Below are positions 5,898 through 13,386 of a stretch of 16,760 nucleotides of DNA, piece after piece (position 1 is the first letter of the stretch; the number at the start of each line of letters is the position of its first letter). The position numbers and the translations under genes are program-made. The stretch is from the NCBI GenBank assembly GCA_002085465.1, contig NBML01000023.1:1-16760 (forward strand), read 5' to 3'. The DNA comes from Desulfobacteraceae bacterium 4572_89 (lineage in GTDB: Bacteria > Desulfobacterota > Desulfobacteria > Desulfobacterales > Desulfobacteraceae). The notes beneath the pieces were generated by a model. It ran no database searches. It worked only from the letters and a program-made list of their open reading frames with translations, and was not told where the DNA came from.

Positions 5898-6476
5898 TTA
5901 ACTGATAATGCCGTAATTGGCGAACATACTTATCACAATCCAGGATTTTACATCAAATTTAAGGTCTGGTTCTTCCATGAGCATTGATGCTTCTTTTCTG
6001 GAAAGCAGTACAACCTCAATATCCTCGGATAATTCATTGAATTCATTGCTGGGTTTTCCCCTGCATTCAACAAATAACAGGCTGATGCTTTCATCTGTCA
6101 TTCCAGATGATGAATATATACATGGGCTTTGTTTTAAGATTTTTGTGACTTCCAGACCAGTTTCTTCAAAAAGCTCCCTCTTCCCGGCATGAATAATGCT
6201 TTCTCCCTTGTCCACCAGGCCTGCTGGGAATCCATACTGGTATCCTCCCAGGGCAACCCGGAATTCCCTGATAATTACCAATTTTTCTTCCTGTTTGTGA
6301 AAAGGAACCACTACAACGGCATCGGGCAGTCCTGGAGTCTGGCTGAAGGGGTTGTGATGATCTGACCGTGATGCAAACATCCAGTTTTTTTTATTTTTCT
6401 TCCTGTCTCTGTATTGGATGGAAAACAGGTTCAAATGTTTGCAATTGGTTATTTTTTCTATTTTACATATTTCCAT
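5898..6476 (-). CDS. Nudix hydrolase (ADP-ribose pyrophosphatase-like)
   Basis: From the ATG at 6476 the protein has 192 residues. The Nudix box G(x5)E(x7)RELFEETGL is complete at about residues 86-108, giving the metal-binding REUxEE helix for hydrolysing nucleoside diphosphates linked to another group. The preceding strands (AVVVVPF, LVIIREFRVALGGYQYGFPAGL) follow the ADP-sugar pyrophosphatase pattern, including the R.FR ... E/Q..G.PAG layout, so ADP-ribose or a related NDP-sugar is the best guess. An upstream in-frame start at 6515 adds 13 hydrophobic residues without a ribosome site, while 6476 has AGGGA five bases before it. The M48 gene follows 12 bases downstream. Confidence 0.85.
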   Translation of the reverse strand: MEICKIEKITNCKHLNLFSIQYRDRKKNKKNWMFASRSDHHNPFSQTPGLPDAVVVVPFHKQEEKLVIIREFRVALGGYQYGFPAGLVDKGESIIHAGKRELFEETGLEVTKILKQSPCIYSSSGMTDESISLLFVECRGKPSNEFNELSEDIEVVLLSRKEASMLMEEPDLKFDVKSWIVISMFANYGIIS

Positions 6477-6581
6477 TTTATTCCCTGCTTTAATTCCAAG
6501 TATGAAGATAAGCATGGCTGATACAAAATACCACCCAAAAAAAAGGACTTTTACAAAGAAAAAAATAAATTACAAGGGAAT

Positions 6582-7262
6582 TTAATTGATATACATTAAA
6601 TATCGGAATGAAAGCCAGAAATGGCAGGCGCTTCCAAGAATTACAAACAAATGCCAGATTTCATGGAATCCAACTATGCCCGGGAATGGGTTTGGCTTTT
6701 TAAGTCCATAGACCACTGCGCCGCTGCTGTAAAAAAATCCTCCCATTGCCAGCCAGAAAAGACAGACGGGCTCAAGGGTCTTGATCAAAGGATAAATGGC
6801 CAACACGCACATCCAGCCCATAATCATGTAAATCAGGGTGGAAATCCATCTATGAACATTCATTGAAAAAATTTTAAGAAAAATCCCTGCAAAGGCAATA
6901 CCCCAGACCAGCCCAAAAAGGCTCCAACCCCATGGTCCTCTAAGGGGAACCAGGCAAAGGGGAGTATATGATCCTGCAATGACAATAAAAATCATGATAT
7001 GATCTATTTTGCGAAAAATTAGAAGGGCCTGATCAGATATTCGCAAACCATGGTATAAAAAACTTGAAGTGTACATCAGGACCAGGCTGGTTCCAAAGAT
7101 GGAAAAGGAAACCACATGCCAGGCATCTGCCCGCCGGGAGGCAAACACAACCATGAGGGTCAGTCCGACAATGGATGCCAGTGCACCGGCCATATGGGAT
7201 ATGGTGTTTACAGGTTCCCGGAAGATTTTTGCATACACACAGATTTTTGTATTCATATCCAT
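6582..7262 (-). CDS. hemolysin III / PAQR-family membrane protein
   Basis: The 226-residue protein has seven hydrophobic segments and the HlyIII/PAQR signatures in order: EPVNTISH near residue 16, SSFLYH (about 66-71), RKIDHIMIFIVIAGSYTP (about 84-101), and a C-terminal FHEIWHLFV followed by a further His. The conserved Ser, Asp and His residues form the metal site seen in PAQR structures. Despite the name, most bacterial members are not haemolysins; roles in membrane-lipid homeostasis or as ceramidase-like hydrolases are proposed. The ATG at 7262 is used; an ATG two codons later (7256) is equally possible and neither has a clear ribosome site. The Nudix gene starts about 105 bases downstream on the same strand, so one transcript is possible but not certain. 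Confidence 0.88.
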   Translation of the reverse strand: MDMNTKICVYAKIFREPVNTISHMAGALASIVGLTLMVVFASRRADAWHVVSFSIFGTSLVLMYTSSFLYHGLRISDQALLIFRKIDHIMIFIVIAGSYTPLCLVPLRGPWGWSLFGLVWGIAFAGIFLKIFSMNVHRWISTLIYMIMGWMCVLAIYPLIKTLEPVCLFWLAMGGFFYSSGAVVYGLKKPNPFPGIVGFHEIWHLFVILGSACHFWLSFRYLMYIN

Positions 7263-7334
7263 GTATTCAGCATACCCGCAATTTATAGAGATTCAAAATA
7301 AATTTTGATTTTTACATTTTTTTTACTAAAATTC

Positions 7335-7362
7335 TTGAAAAATACTGGGGGTGTGTTAATAA
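7335..7362 (+). promoter_or_regulatory. possible promoter of the aapJQMP operon
   Basis: TTGAAA (7335-7340), a 16-bp spacer and TAATAA (7357-7362) fit a sigma70 promoter in the divergent gap between the HlyIII gene and aapJ, leaving a leader of about 100 nt. Other AT-rich pairs in the gap are nearly as good. Confidence 0.25.
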
Positions 7363-7471
7363 ACATAAGGTTGTAATTACTTATTTTTAGTCACCTGTTT
7401 TAATCACCGAATGAATAATTTTTATTAAATTGTTCAAAATCATTAACAGTATTAGATGAAGGGGAGTTTCT

Positions 7472-8485
7472 ATGAAGCTATTAAAAGTACTATCCGTATG
7501 CATTACCGTTCTTGCCGTGTCTACATTTGCCATGGCAGGCACATTGGAAGATGTTAAAGCAAAAGGATTTATCCAGGCAGGCGTGAACGGCAGTGTCTTT
7601 GGTTTTGGTAAAGCCGATGAAAATGGTGTCTGGAAAGGCCTTGATGTTGATTGCGCAAGAGCTGTTTCAGTTGCTGTTTTTGGAAATCCTGACAAATTAA
7701 AATTTACTCCTTTGACAGCTAAAACAAGATTTACTGCATTGCAGTCTGGTGAAATCGACATGCTTTTCAGAAATTGTACCCAGACCTTAAGCCGTGATTC
7801 CCAGCTTGGTCTTGATTTTGCTACAGTTAACTACTATGACGGCCAGGGATTTCTTATCCGCAAGGACCTGGGTGTAAAAAGTGCTAAAGAACTTGATGGC
7901 GCTTCCGTCTGCGTTCTTCCTGGAACAACAACAGAAATGAATGCTGCCGATTATTTCAGGTCAAACAACATGAAAATGAATCCCGTTGTTATTGAAAACA
8001 CAGATCAGCTTGCCAAAGCTTTTTTTGCCGGTCGTTGTGACTGCCTGACTTCTGATGCATCCCAGCTTGCCGGAACCCGTGCTGTAGCACCAAACCCAAA
8101 AGATTACATGATCCTTCCTGAAATAATTTCAAAAGAACCATTGGCTCCTGCTGTAAGGCATGGCGATAACCAGTGGAAAGATATTGTTAACTATTCTGTT
8201 CTGGCTATGATTAATGCTGAAGAACTGGGCATTACTTCTAAAAACGTTGATGAGATGCTGAACAGCAAAAATCCTGTGATCAAACGTTTTCTGGGCGTAA
8301 CTGCAGGTAATGGAAAAGCCCTTGGAATTGATGATAAATTTGCCTACAATATCATTAAGATGGTGGGTAACTATGGTGAGGTTTTTGAAAGAAACGTTGG
8401 CGTGAATACCCAGCTGGGATTGGAAAGAGGACTTAATGCTCTCTGGACAGATGGCGGACTGCTGTATTCTCCCCCATTCAAATAA
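7472..8485 (+). CDS. aapJ: general L-amino acid ABC transporter, periplasmic substrate-binding protein (AapJ)
   Basis: The 337-residue protein has a Sec signal peptide (MKLLKVLSVCITVLAVSTFAMA) with probable cleavage after Ala22. The mature part is a type 3 solute-binding protein (SBP_bac_3) with the AapJ/BztA pattern: GFGKADENGVWKGLDVDCARA at the start of the first lobe, FTALQSGEIDMLFRNCTQTLSRD for the ligand-contact region, and the C-terminal block NYGEVFERNVG...LGLERGLNALW. It should capture amino acids (broad specificity, often Glu, Gln, Asp, Asn) and deliver them to AapQM. A strong ribosome site, AAGGGGAG, lies just upstream of the ATG. It is first in the operon, and a hairpin immediately downstream may protect or terminate a short aapJ-only message. 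Confidence 0.92.
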   Translation: MKLLKVLSVCITVLAVSTFAMAGTLEDVKAKGFIQAGVNGSVFGFGKADENGVWKGLDVDCARAVSVAVFGNPDKLKFTPLTAKTRFTALQSGEIDMLFRNCTQTLSRDSQLGLDFATVNYYDGQGFLIRKDLGVKSAKELDGASVCVLPGTTTEMNAADYFRSNNMKMNPVVIENTDQLAKAFFAGRCDCLTSDASQLAGTRAVAPNPKDYMILPEIISKEPLAPAVRHGDNQWKDIVNYSVLAMINAEELGITSKNVDEMLNSKNPVIKRFLGVTAGNGKALGIDDKFAYNIIKMVGNYGEVFERNVGVNTQLGLERGLNALWTDGGLLYSPPFK

Positions 8486-8502
8486 TTTATAACTTTGAAT
8501 TT

Positions 8503-8536
8503 AATATGGTGCAATGCAAATTGCACCATATTTTTT
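8503..8536 (+). terminator. intra-operon hairpin after aapJ (partial terminator or mRNA-stabilising element)
   Basis: A perfect 12-bp stem, AATATGGTGCAA (8503-8514) with TTGCACCATATT (8521-8532), has a 6-nt loop and runs into TTTTTT. It begins 17 bases after the aapJ stop. In ABC importer operons such hairpins commonly reduce read-through to the permeases and stabilise the binding-protein message. Confidence 0.75.
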
Positions 8537-8567
8537 AAACGTACTTTTTTAAACGTACTTTTTTAAA
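8531..8567. repeat. 14-bp tandem repeat TTTTTTAAACGTAC, about 2.6 copies
   Basis: Units are at 8531-8544 and 8545-8558, with a partial copy TTTTTTAAA at 8559-8567. The array directly follows the aapJ hairpin and supplies extra T-runs at its 3' side. It lies 30 bp before aapQ. Confidence 0.8.
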
Positions 8568-8596
8568 GGATCATCGAAAGTATACTGCATAAAGCT

Positions 8597-9769
8597 ATGA
8601 ATACAACAAATTCAGAAAAGATTTCCTTCTGGTATGATCCAGATAAACGATCCATTGTGTACCAGGTGGGGGCGGCTCTTTTATTTGCCTTTGTTGCCTG
8701 GTACCTGGTGTCCAACACCATGACCAACCTGGAAAATCAAAATATTGCCACAGGGTTTGGATTCCTGAATAATGAGGCTGCATTTGAAATTGGCGAATCA
8801 CTGGTGGAATATTCGGCTGCAGACAGATATATGAGGGCCCTTTATGTCGGTTTTTTAAATACATTATTGGTATCCTTTATAGGCATCTTTTTGACCGTTA
8901 TTTTAGGTACCTTGGTCGGCATTGCCAGGTTATCGAAAAACTGGCTGATCAATAAATGTGCTGCAGGGTATATTGAGCTTTTCCAGGATATCCCGGTTCT
9001 TTTACAGCTTTTTTTCTGGTATGCCTTTTTCTACGAAATGCTGCCATCGCCCAAACAAGCTGTAAATCCATTTGATGGTCTGTTTTTATGCAATCGGGGA
9101 TTGATTCTCGGTATTCCTGCGGCCCATCCTGCCTATAAATATATGGCAGCTGCATTTGTTCTTGCTGCTATCTTGATTTTTTTTATCAAAAAATGGGCAA
9201 AAAAACGCCAGGATGCCACAGGAAAAATTTTTCCTATTTTTAAGGTATCCTTTCTTCTTTTAATTGGATTTCCCTTGGTGTGCTGGCTCATTGCCGGTGC
9301 CCCTACAGAAATGAATGTACCTGAACTTAAAGGGTTTAACTTTAAAGGGGGAATGGTTGTCAGTCCTGAATTTGCAGCTCTTTTACTGGGTCTTGTCTTA
9401 TATACGGCAGCCTTTGTTGCCGAAGTTGTCCGGGCAGGCATTCAATCTGTTGCCAAGGGTCAAACAGAAGCTGCCATGGCCATTGGTTTAAAACCCGGTC
9501 AGGTATTAAACCTGATTATTTTGCCCCAGGCCCTGAGGGTTATTATCCCGCCTTTAACAAGCCAGATGCTCAATTTAACAAAAAACAGCTCTCTGGCTGT
9601 CGCCATTGGGTATCCGGATTTCGTTTCGGTTGCCGGAACGGCCATCAATCAGACAGGGCAAGCTATAGAAGGTGTTATGCTGATTATGATTGTTTATCTT
9701 ATCTTTAGCTTATCAACCTCTGCTTTCATGAACTGGTACAACAAAAAAATGAAGTTGGTGGAAAGGTAA
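8597..9769 (+). CDS. aapQ: general L-amino acid ABC transporter, inner-membrane permease (AapQ)
   Basis: The 390-residue protein matches AapQ/BztB. It opens with a hydrophilic WYDPDKRSIVYQ segment and one membrane helix, then has the long periplasmic stretch typical of this subfamily (about 42-80), an HisM/BPD_transp_1 domain start (GFLNTLLVSFIGIFLTVILG), and the ELFQDIPVLLQLFFWY helix near 127-142. The EAA loop that docks the ATPase is at about 288-311 (GQTEAAMAIGLKPGQ...LPQ). It forms the membrane channel with AapM. The ribosome site is weak, which together with the hairpin upstream fits lower expression than aapJ. aapM starts 20 bases after its stop. Confidence 0.93.
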   Translation: MNTTNSEKISFWYDPDKRSIVYQVGAALLFAFVAWYLVSNTMTNLENQNIATGFGFLNNEAAFEIGESLVEYSAADRYMRALYVGFLNTLLVSFIGIFLTVILGTLVGIARLSKNWLINKCAAGYIELFQDIPVLLQLFFWYAFFYEMLPSPKQAVNPFDGLFLCNRGLILGIPAAHPAYKYMAAAFVLAAILIFFIKKWAKKRQDATGKIFPIFKVSFLLLIGFPLVCWLIAGAPTEMNVPELKGFNFKGGMVVSPEFAALLLGLVLYTAAFVAEVVRAGIQSVAKGQTEAAMAIGLKPGQVLNLIILPQALRVIIPPLTSQMLNLTKNSSLAVAIGYPDFVSVAGTAINQTGQAIEGVMLIMIVYLIFSLSTSAFMNWYNKKMKLVER

Positions 9770-9789
9770 TGAAGGTTAAATAAATTATT

Positions 9790-10875
9790 ATGGAAACTAA
9801 TGCAAATATCGAAACCGTTGTAAAGCCGCCAATAGCAAGCGTAGGGGTTATAGGATGGATAAGGGGAAATTTACTCAGCAGTCCTGTGAATACCATTCTT
9901 ACCCTTGCCATTCTGAGTATATTGTGGTTTTCAATCATTCCTTTCATTAAATGGGCATTTATTGATGCATGCTGGTCTCCCGGGGCAAACTGCAGGGAAT
10001 CCAGTGGTGCGTGCTGGTCAATTATTACCAGCAACTATAAAATTATTTTGTTTGGGTTTTATCCCCAGGATATTTTATGGCGCCCAGTCACTGCCATTGT
10101 TTTACTGGTCAGCCTGCTTTTTATCAGCCGCAATAGAAACTATTGGAATGTCTATCTTGGATACACCTGGTTAGTTTCCCTGGTGATCATGGGGGTTTTA
10201 CTCAAGGGCGGAATTTTCGGGCTTGAACCTGTGGATATTCAACAATGGGGCGGCATAATCCTGACCCTGCTATTGTCTGTTTTTGGTTTGACTGCTGCAT
10301 ATCCATTGGGAATTATTCTTGCCCTTGGTCGTCAGTCTAATATGCCGGTGATAAAAACATTCAGTGTTTTTTATATTGAACTGATTCGTGGTGTTCCCTT
10401 AATCAGTCTATTATTCATGTCATCTGTTGTTTTTCCCTTGTTTCTTCCTGAAGGAGTATCCATAAATGGTATTTTGCGGGCCCAGGTGGCAATTATTTTG
10501 TTTACTGCGGCCTATATAGCCGAGGTGGTCAGGGGAGGTTTACAGGGCATGAATCAGGGGCAATTTGAGGCTGCTGATTCAATAGGCTTAAACTATTCTC
10601 AAACCATGAGACTGATCATTCTGCCCCAGGCTTTAAAGATTGTAATCCCACCGTCTGTCAGTGTTTTGATTTCTGCTTTTAAGGATACATCCCTGGTTGT
10701 TATTATTGGTTTATATGATTTGTTAAAGACAACCCAGTCAGTTTTATCTGAGCCCAAATGGATGGGGTTTTCAGCAGAAGCATATCTCTTTATTGCACTT
10801 GTATACTTTATATGCTGCTTTTTTATGTCCAACTACAGCAGAAAACTGGAAAAAGAACTTGATACCGGTCTATAA
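9790..10875 (+). CDS. aapM: general L-amino acid ABC transporter, inner-membrane permease (AapM)
   Basis: The 361-residue protein is the AapM/BztC partner permease. An N-terminal WIRGNLLSSPVNTILT segment and a periplasmic Cys-containing loop (Cys61, 68 and 75, in a CWSPGANCRESSGACW arrangement) are typical of the subfamily. The transport domain starts near residue 155, with YIELIRGVPLISLLFM at about 195-210 and the EAA loop at about 257-280 (GQFEAADSIGLNYSQ...LPQ). It pairs with AapQ across the inner membrane and is driven by AapP. The ribosome site is poor. The spacing to aapP is 39 bases without a terminator. Confidence 0.93.
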   Translation: METNANIETVVKPPIASVGVIGWIRGNLLSSPVNTILTLAILSILWFSIIPFIKWAFIDACWSPGANCRESSGACWSIITSNYKIILFGFYPQDILWRPVTAIVLLVSLLFISRNRNYWNVYLGYTWLVSLVIMGVLLKGGIFGLEPVDIQQWGGIILTLLLSVFGLTAAYPLGIILALGRQSNMPVIKTFSVFYIELIRGVPLISLLFMSSVVFPLFLPEGVSINGILRAQVAIILFTAAYIAEVVRGGLQGMNQGQFEAADSIGLNYSQTMRLIILPQALKIVIPPSVSVLISAFKDTSLVVIIGLYDLLKTTQSVLSEPKWMGFSAEAYLFIALVYFICCFFMSNYSRKLEKELDTGL

Positions 10876-10914
10876 TATTATTTTTAATAACTTTAATTTA
10901 TTAAGCGATGATTT

Positions 10915-11688
10915 ATGAGCAAAGAAAAAACAAACAAAGTCGATGTCTCAAGTGAAGATACCATTATTAAAATCTCTGACATGCACAAATGGTATGGAGA
11001 TTTTCATGTTTTAAATAATATCAATCTTGATGTCAAAAAGAGTGAACGTATTGTTGTCTGCGGGCCGTCAGGATCTGGAAAATCAACGCTTATTCGATGC
11101 ATCAACAGACTTGAAGAGCATCAAAAGGGAAAAATTGTTGTTGACGGCATTGAGTTGACTAAAGATCTTAAAAACATTGAAAAGGTCAGGTCAGAAGTTG
11201 GCATGGTGTTCCAGCATTTTAACCTGTTTCCCCATCTTACCATTGTTGAAAACCTGACCATGGGTCCCATCTGGGTCCGAAAAGTACCCAAAAAAGAGGC
11301 TGAAGAAACTGCCATGTACTATCTTGAAAAGGTTCAGATTGCAGAGCAGGCACAAAAATTTCCAGGCCAGTTGTCCGGCGGTCAGCAGCAGCGTGTGGCC
11401 ATTGCCAGAAGCCTTTGCATGAAACCAAATATAATGCTCTTTGATGAACCCACATCTGCCCTTGACCCTGAGATGGTAAAAGAAGTGCTTGAGGTTATGA
11501 TCAGTCTGGCCCAGGACGGAATGACCATGATTGTTGTCACCCATGAAATGGGGTTTGCAAAAAGTGTTGCCCACAGAGTCCTTTTTATGGATGAAGGAGA
11601 AATTATTGAAGAAAATGAACCGGAAGAATTTTTCAATAACCCCCAGAGCGACAGAACAAAGCTTTTTTTGAGTCAGATTCTTTTTTAA
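10915..11688 (+). CDS. aapP: general L-amino acid ABC transporter, ATP-binding protein (AapP)
   Basis: The 257-residue ATPase has all ABC motifs: Walker [10 protein letters not shown] (50-58), Q-loop Gln100, signature LSGGQQQ (153-159), Walker B IMLFDE (173-178) and the switch His210 in VVTHE. The overall pattern, with [21 protein letters not shown] in the middle, is that of AapP/GlnQ/BztD polar amino-acid importers. It hydrolyses ATP on the cytoplasmic face to power AapQM. An N-terminal polar tail of about 15 residues precedes the domain. No clear ribosome site precedes the ATG. There is no evident terminator after its stop, so read-through into the macro-domain gene is possible. Confidence 0.95.
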   Translation: MSKEKTNKVDVSSEDTIIKISDMHKWYGDFHVLNNINLDVKKSERIVVCGPSGSGKSTLIRCINRLEEHQKGKIVVDGIELTKDLKNIEKVRSEVGMVFQHFNLFPHLTIVENLTMGPIWVRKVPKKEAEETAMYYLEKVQIAEQAQKFPGQLSGGQQQRVAIARSLCMKPNIMLFDEPTSALDPEMVKEVLEVMISLAQDGMTMIVVTHEMGFAKSVAHRVLFMDEGEIIEENEPEEFFNNPQSDRTKLFLSQILF

Positions 11689-11738
11689 TCAACTATTTCG
11701 AGAAGCCGGCTTACACCGGATCAAAAATGGATGGGACT

Positions 11739-12203
11739 ATGCGCATTGTAAAAGGTGATCTGATTCAAAAAGCTCTGGCAGGAGAATTTGATATTATCCT
11801 TCACGGCTGCAATTGTTTTTGTGCCATGGGTGCAGGCATTGCAAAGCAGATCAGGGATAAATTCCCCAGCGCATATCAGGCAGATCTGGAAACTGAAAAA
11901 GGGGATAAAAAAAAATTAGGTAATTATTCAAAGGCAAAAATTCAGAAGAATAACAAAACATTTATAATCATAAACGGATATATTCAATATCATTATTCAG
12001 GGCCAGGTGTACTGGCAGATTATAATGCCATTGATGCTCTTTTTTTCAAGATTCAAAAAAAATTTTCAGGAAAAAAAATAGGATATCCAAAAATAGGAGC
12101 TGGGCTTGCAAGGGGAGACTGGGAAAAAATCAGCTCTATTATTGACCATAGACTTGAGGGCGAGAATCACACATTGGTTGAATATTGTGGTTTACAAAAA
12201 TAG
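11739..12203 (+). CDS. macro-domain protein, likely ADP-ribose-1''-phosphate or ADP-ribose processing
   Basis: From the ATG at 11739 the protein is 154 residues and consists almost entirely of a macro domain. It starts with MRIVKGDLI, continues with the ligand-loop block HGCNCFCAMGAGIAKQI (the N...GAGIA pattern that holds ADP-ribose), and ends with the phosphate-loop region YPKIGAGLARGDW. This is the small stand-alone type related to the yeast Poa1p and phage Appr-1''-p phosphatases, so it probably removes a phosphate or ADP-ribose group. An in-frame ATG at 11727 adds four residues; the shorter start is preferred because the family usually begins at the M.IVKGDL strand. It lies about 50 bases after aapP on the same strand. 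Confidence 0.88.
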   Translation: MRIVKGDLIQKALAGEFDIILHGCNCFCAMGAGIAKQIRDKFPSAYQADLETEKGDKKKLGNYSKAKIQKNNKTFIIINGYIQYHYSGPGVLADYNAIDALFFKIQKKFSGKKIGYPKIGAGLARGDWEKISSIIDHRLEGENHTLVEYCGLQK

Positions 12204-12257
12204 TCTTTTTGCCCTAAAATATTGACACCAATTAATTATCTAACTAAAAATGTGATA

Positions 12258-13184
12258 ATGGAAAAACAGATAAAAATATGGTTCCATTCCGGCTCAAGTT
12301 CCAATATCAGGGAATTTTCCATCCACAGACTGGTCCTGGCTTTTTTTATGGTTATTGCCCTGGGTGCGGGTGCCGGCCTTTCCTATGTGGGTTATGATTA
12401 TTATCGTTTAAAGACTTTATCCTTTGACAACACAGCATTGAGACAGACTGTCAATTCCCAGCGTAATGAAATTTCCAGTCAGAGGAGTCAGATTCAGATT
12501 TTTGCAAAAAATATTGATGTTCTAAAAGATCAGGTGGAGACTTTGTCAAAACTTGAGGCCAAGGTAAGGCTTATTGCTGATATACAAAAAACTGGAGGCT
12601 CATCCGGTTTAATCGGTATTGGTGGAATTTCTGAAAGTGATCTGTACCAGGATATTCCCCTGGAGGATAAGCACAACAATTTGATTCGGGAAATGCATCA
12701 ACAGGTGAAACAGACAACTATGGCTGCCAAACAGCAGGTATTGGATTTTGGAAGCCTGATTGGCCAACTTGAGAAAAAAAAGAATCTTCTGGCTGCTACC
12801 CCATCCATCAGGCCGGTGGACGGATGGATCACATCCAGGTTTGGATACAGGAAATCCCCTTTCACGGGCAAGCGGACCTTTCATGCCGGGCTTGATATCT
12901 CAAATAAGATAGGAACCAAAATTATTTCAACTGCCGATGGCAAGGTCTCCTATGCTGATAATAAAATGTATTATGGTCTTCTTGTCGTCATTGACCACGG
13001 GTATGGCAGGGTCACCAAATACGGACATCTAAAAAAAATATTGGTCAAGCCGGGTCAGAATGTGAAAAGAGGTGAAGTCATAGCGCTTCTCGGCAATACC
13101 GGTCAAAGTACCGGTCCCCATGTGCACTACGAGGTCCGCATCAATGGAACTCCTGCCAACCCCTTAAAATATATCCTCAATTAG
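12258..13184 (+). CDS. M23-family (LytM domain) membrane-anchored peptidase
   Basis: From the ATG at 12258 the protein has 308 residues: a short cytoplasmic tail beginning MEKQIKIWFHSGSSS, one membrane helix (about 24-45), a coiled-coil region (about 55-105), and a C-terminal M23 domain (about 185-305). The zinc ligands are seen as HxxxD (His209, Asp213) and HxH (His288, His290), with the catalytic-type His257 in YGHL. The domain should therefore be an active endopeptidase for peptidoglycan cross-links, unlike degenerate EnvC/NlpD types. Upstream in-frame TTG (12222) and GTG (12252) starts exist; ATG 12258 fits the usual start of these proteins. No strong ribosome site is visible. The gene lies between the macro gene and the secA promoter. 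Confidence 0.88.
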   Translation: MEKQIKIWFHSGSSSNIREFSIHRLVLAFFMVIALGAGAGLSYVGYDYYRLKTLSFDNTALRQTVNSQRNEISSQRSQIQIFAKNIDVLKDQVETLSKLEAKVRLIADIQKTGGSSGLIGIGGISESDLYQDIPLEDKHNNLIREMHQQVKQTTMAAKQQVLDFGSLIGQLEKKKNLLAATPSIRPVDGWITSRFGYRKSPFTGKRTFHAGLDISNKIGTKIISTADGKVSYADNKMYYGLLVVIDHGYGRVTKYGHLKKILVKPGQNVKRGEVIALLGNTGQSTGPHVHYEVRINGTPANPLKYILN

Positions 13185-13287
13185 TTCCTGTCCCAACAAT
13201 TTTCTTTGCCGGTTTCATCATTATCCATAGAAAGAAACAATTTATTTTAATTTTTTTATTTTATTTTCTTGAATAATGCTTATATGT

Positions 13288-13316
13288 TTTACAGAAAAGT
13301 TTAATGTCTGTATAAT
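13288..13316 (+). promoter_or_regulatory. sigma70 promoter of secA
   Basis: TTTACA (13288-13293), a 17-bp spacer and a perfect TATAAT (13311-13316) precede secA, giving a leader of roughly 65 nt. The 200-bp gap after the M23 gene is otherwise AT-rich without genes. A repeated TAGGTAAAA just before the start overlaps the ribosome site. Confidence 0.6.
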
Positions 13317-13386
13317 TTTTGATTTTTACATGCGATTTTAATGTTTCATATTTAATGGATTAGGTAAAAGGATAGGTAAAATATAA

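Noticed and set aside
11191..11574. 127-codon minus-strand frame inside aapP
   Set aside because: Shadow of the ABC ATPase gene, including its Walker B and signature codons.
11703..11712. Palindrome AAGCCGGCTT between aapP and the macro gene
   Set aside because: No loop and no T-run, so not a terminator; a 10-bp palindrome is weak evidence of an operator.
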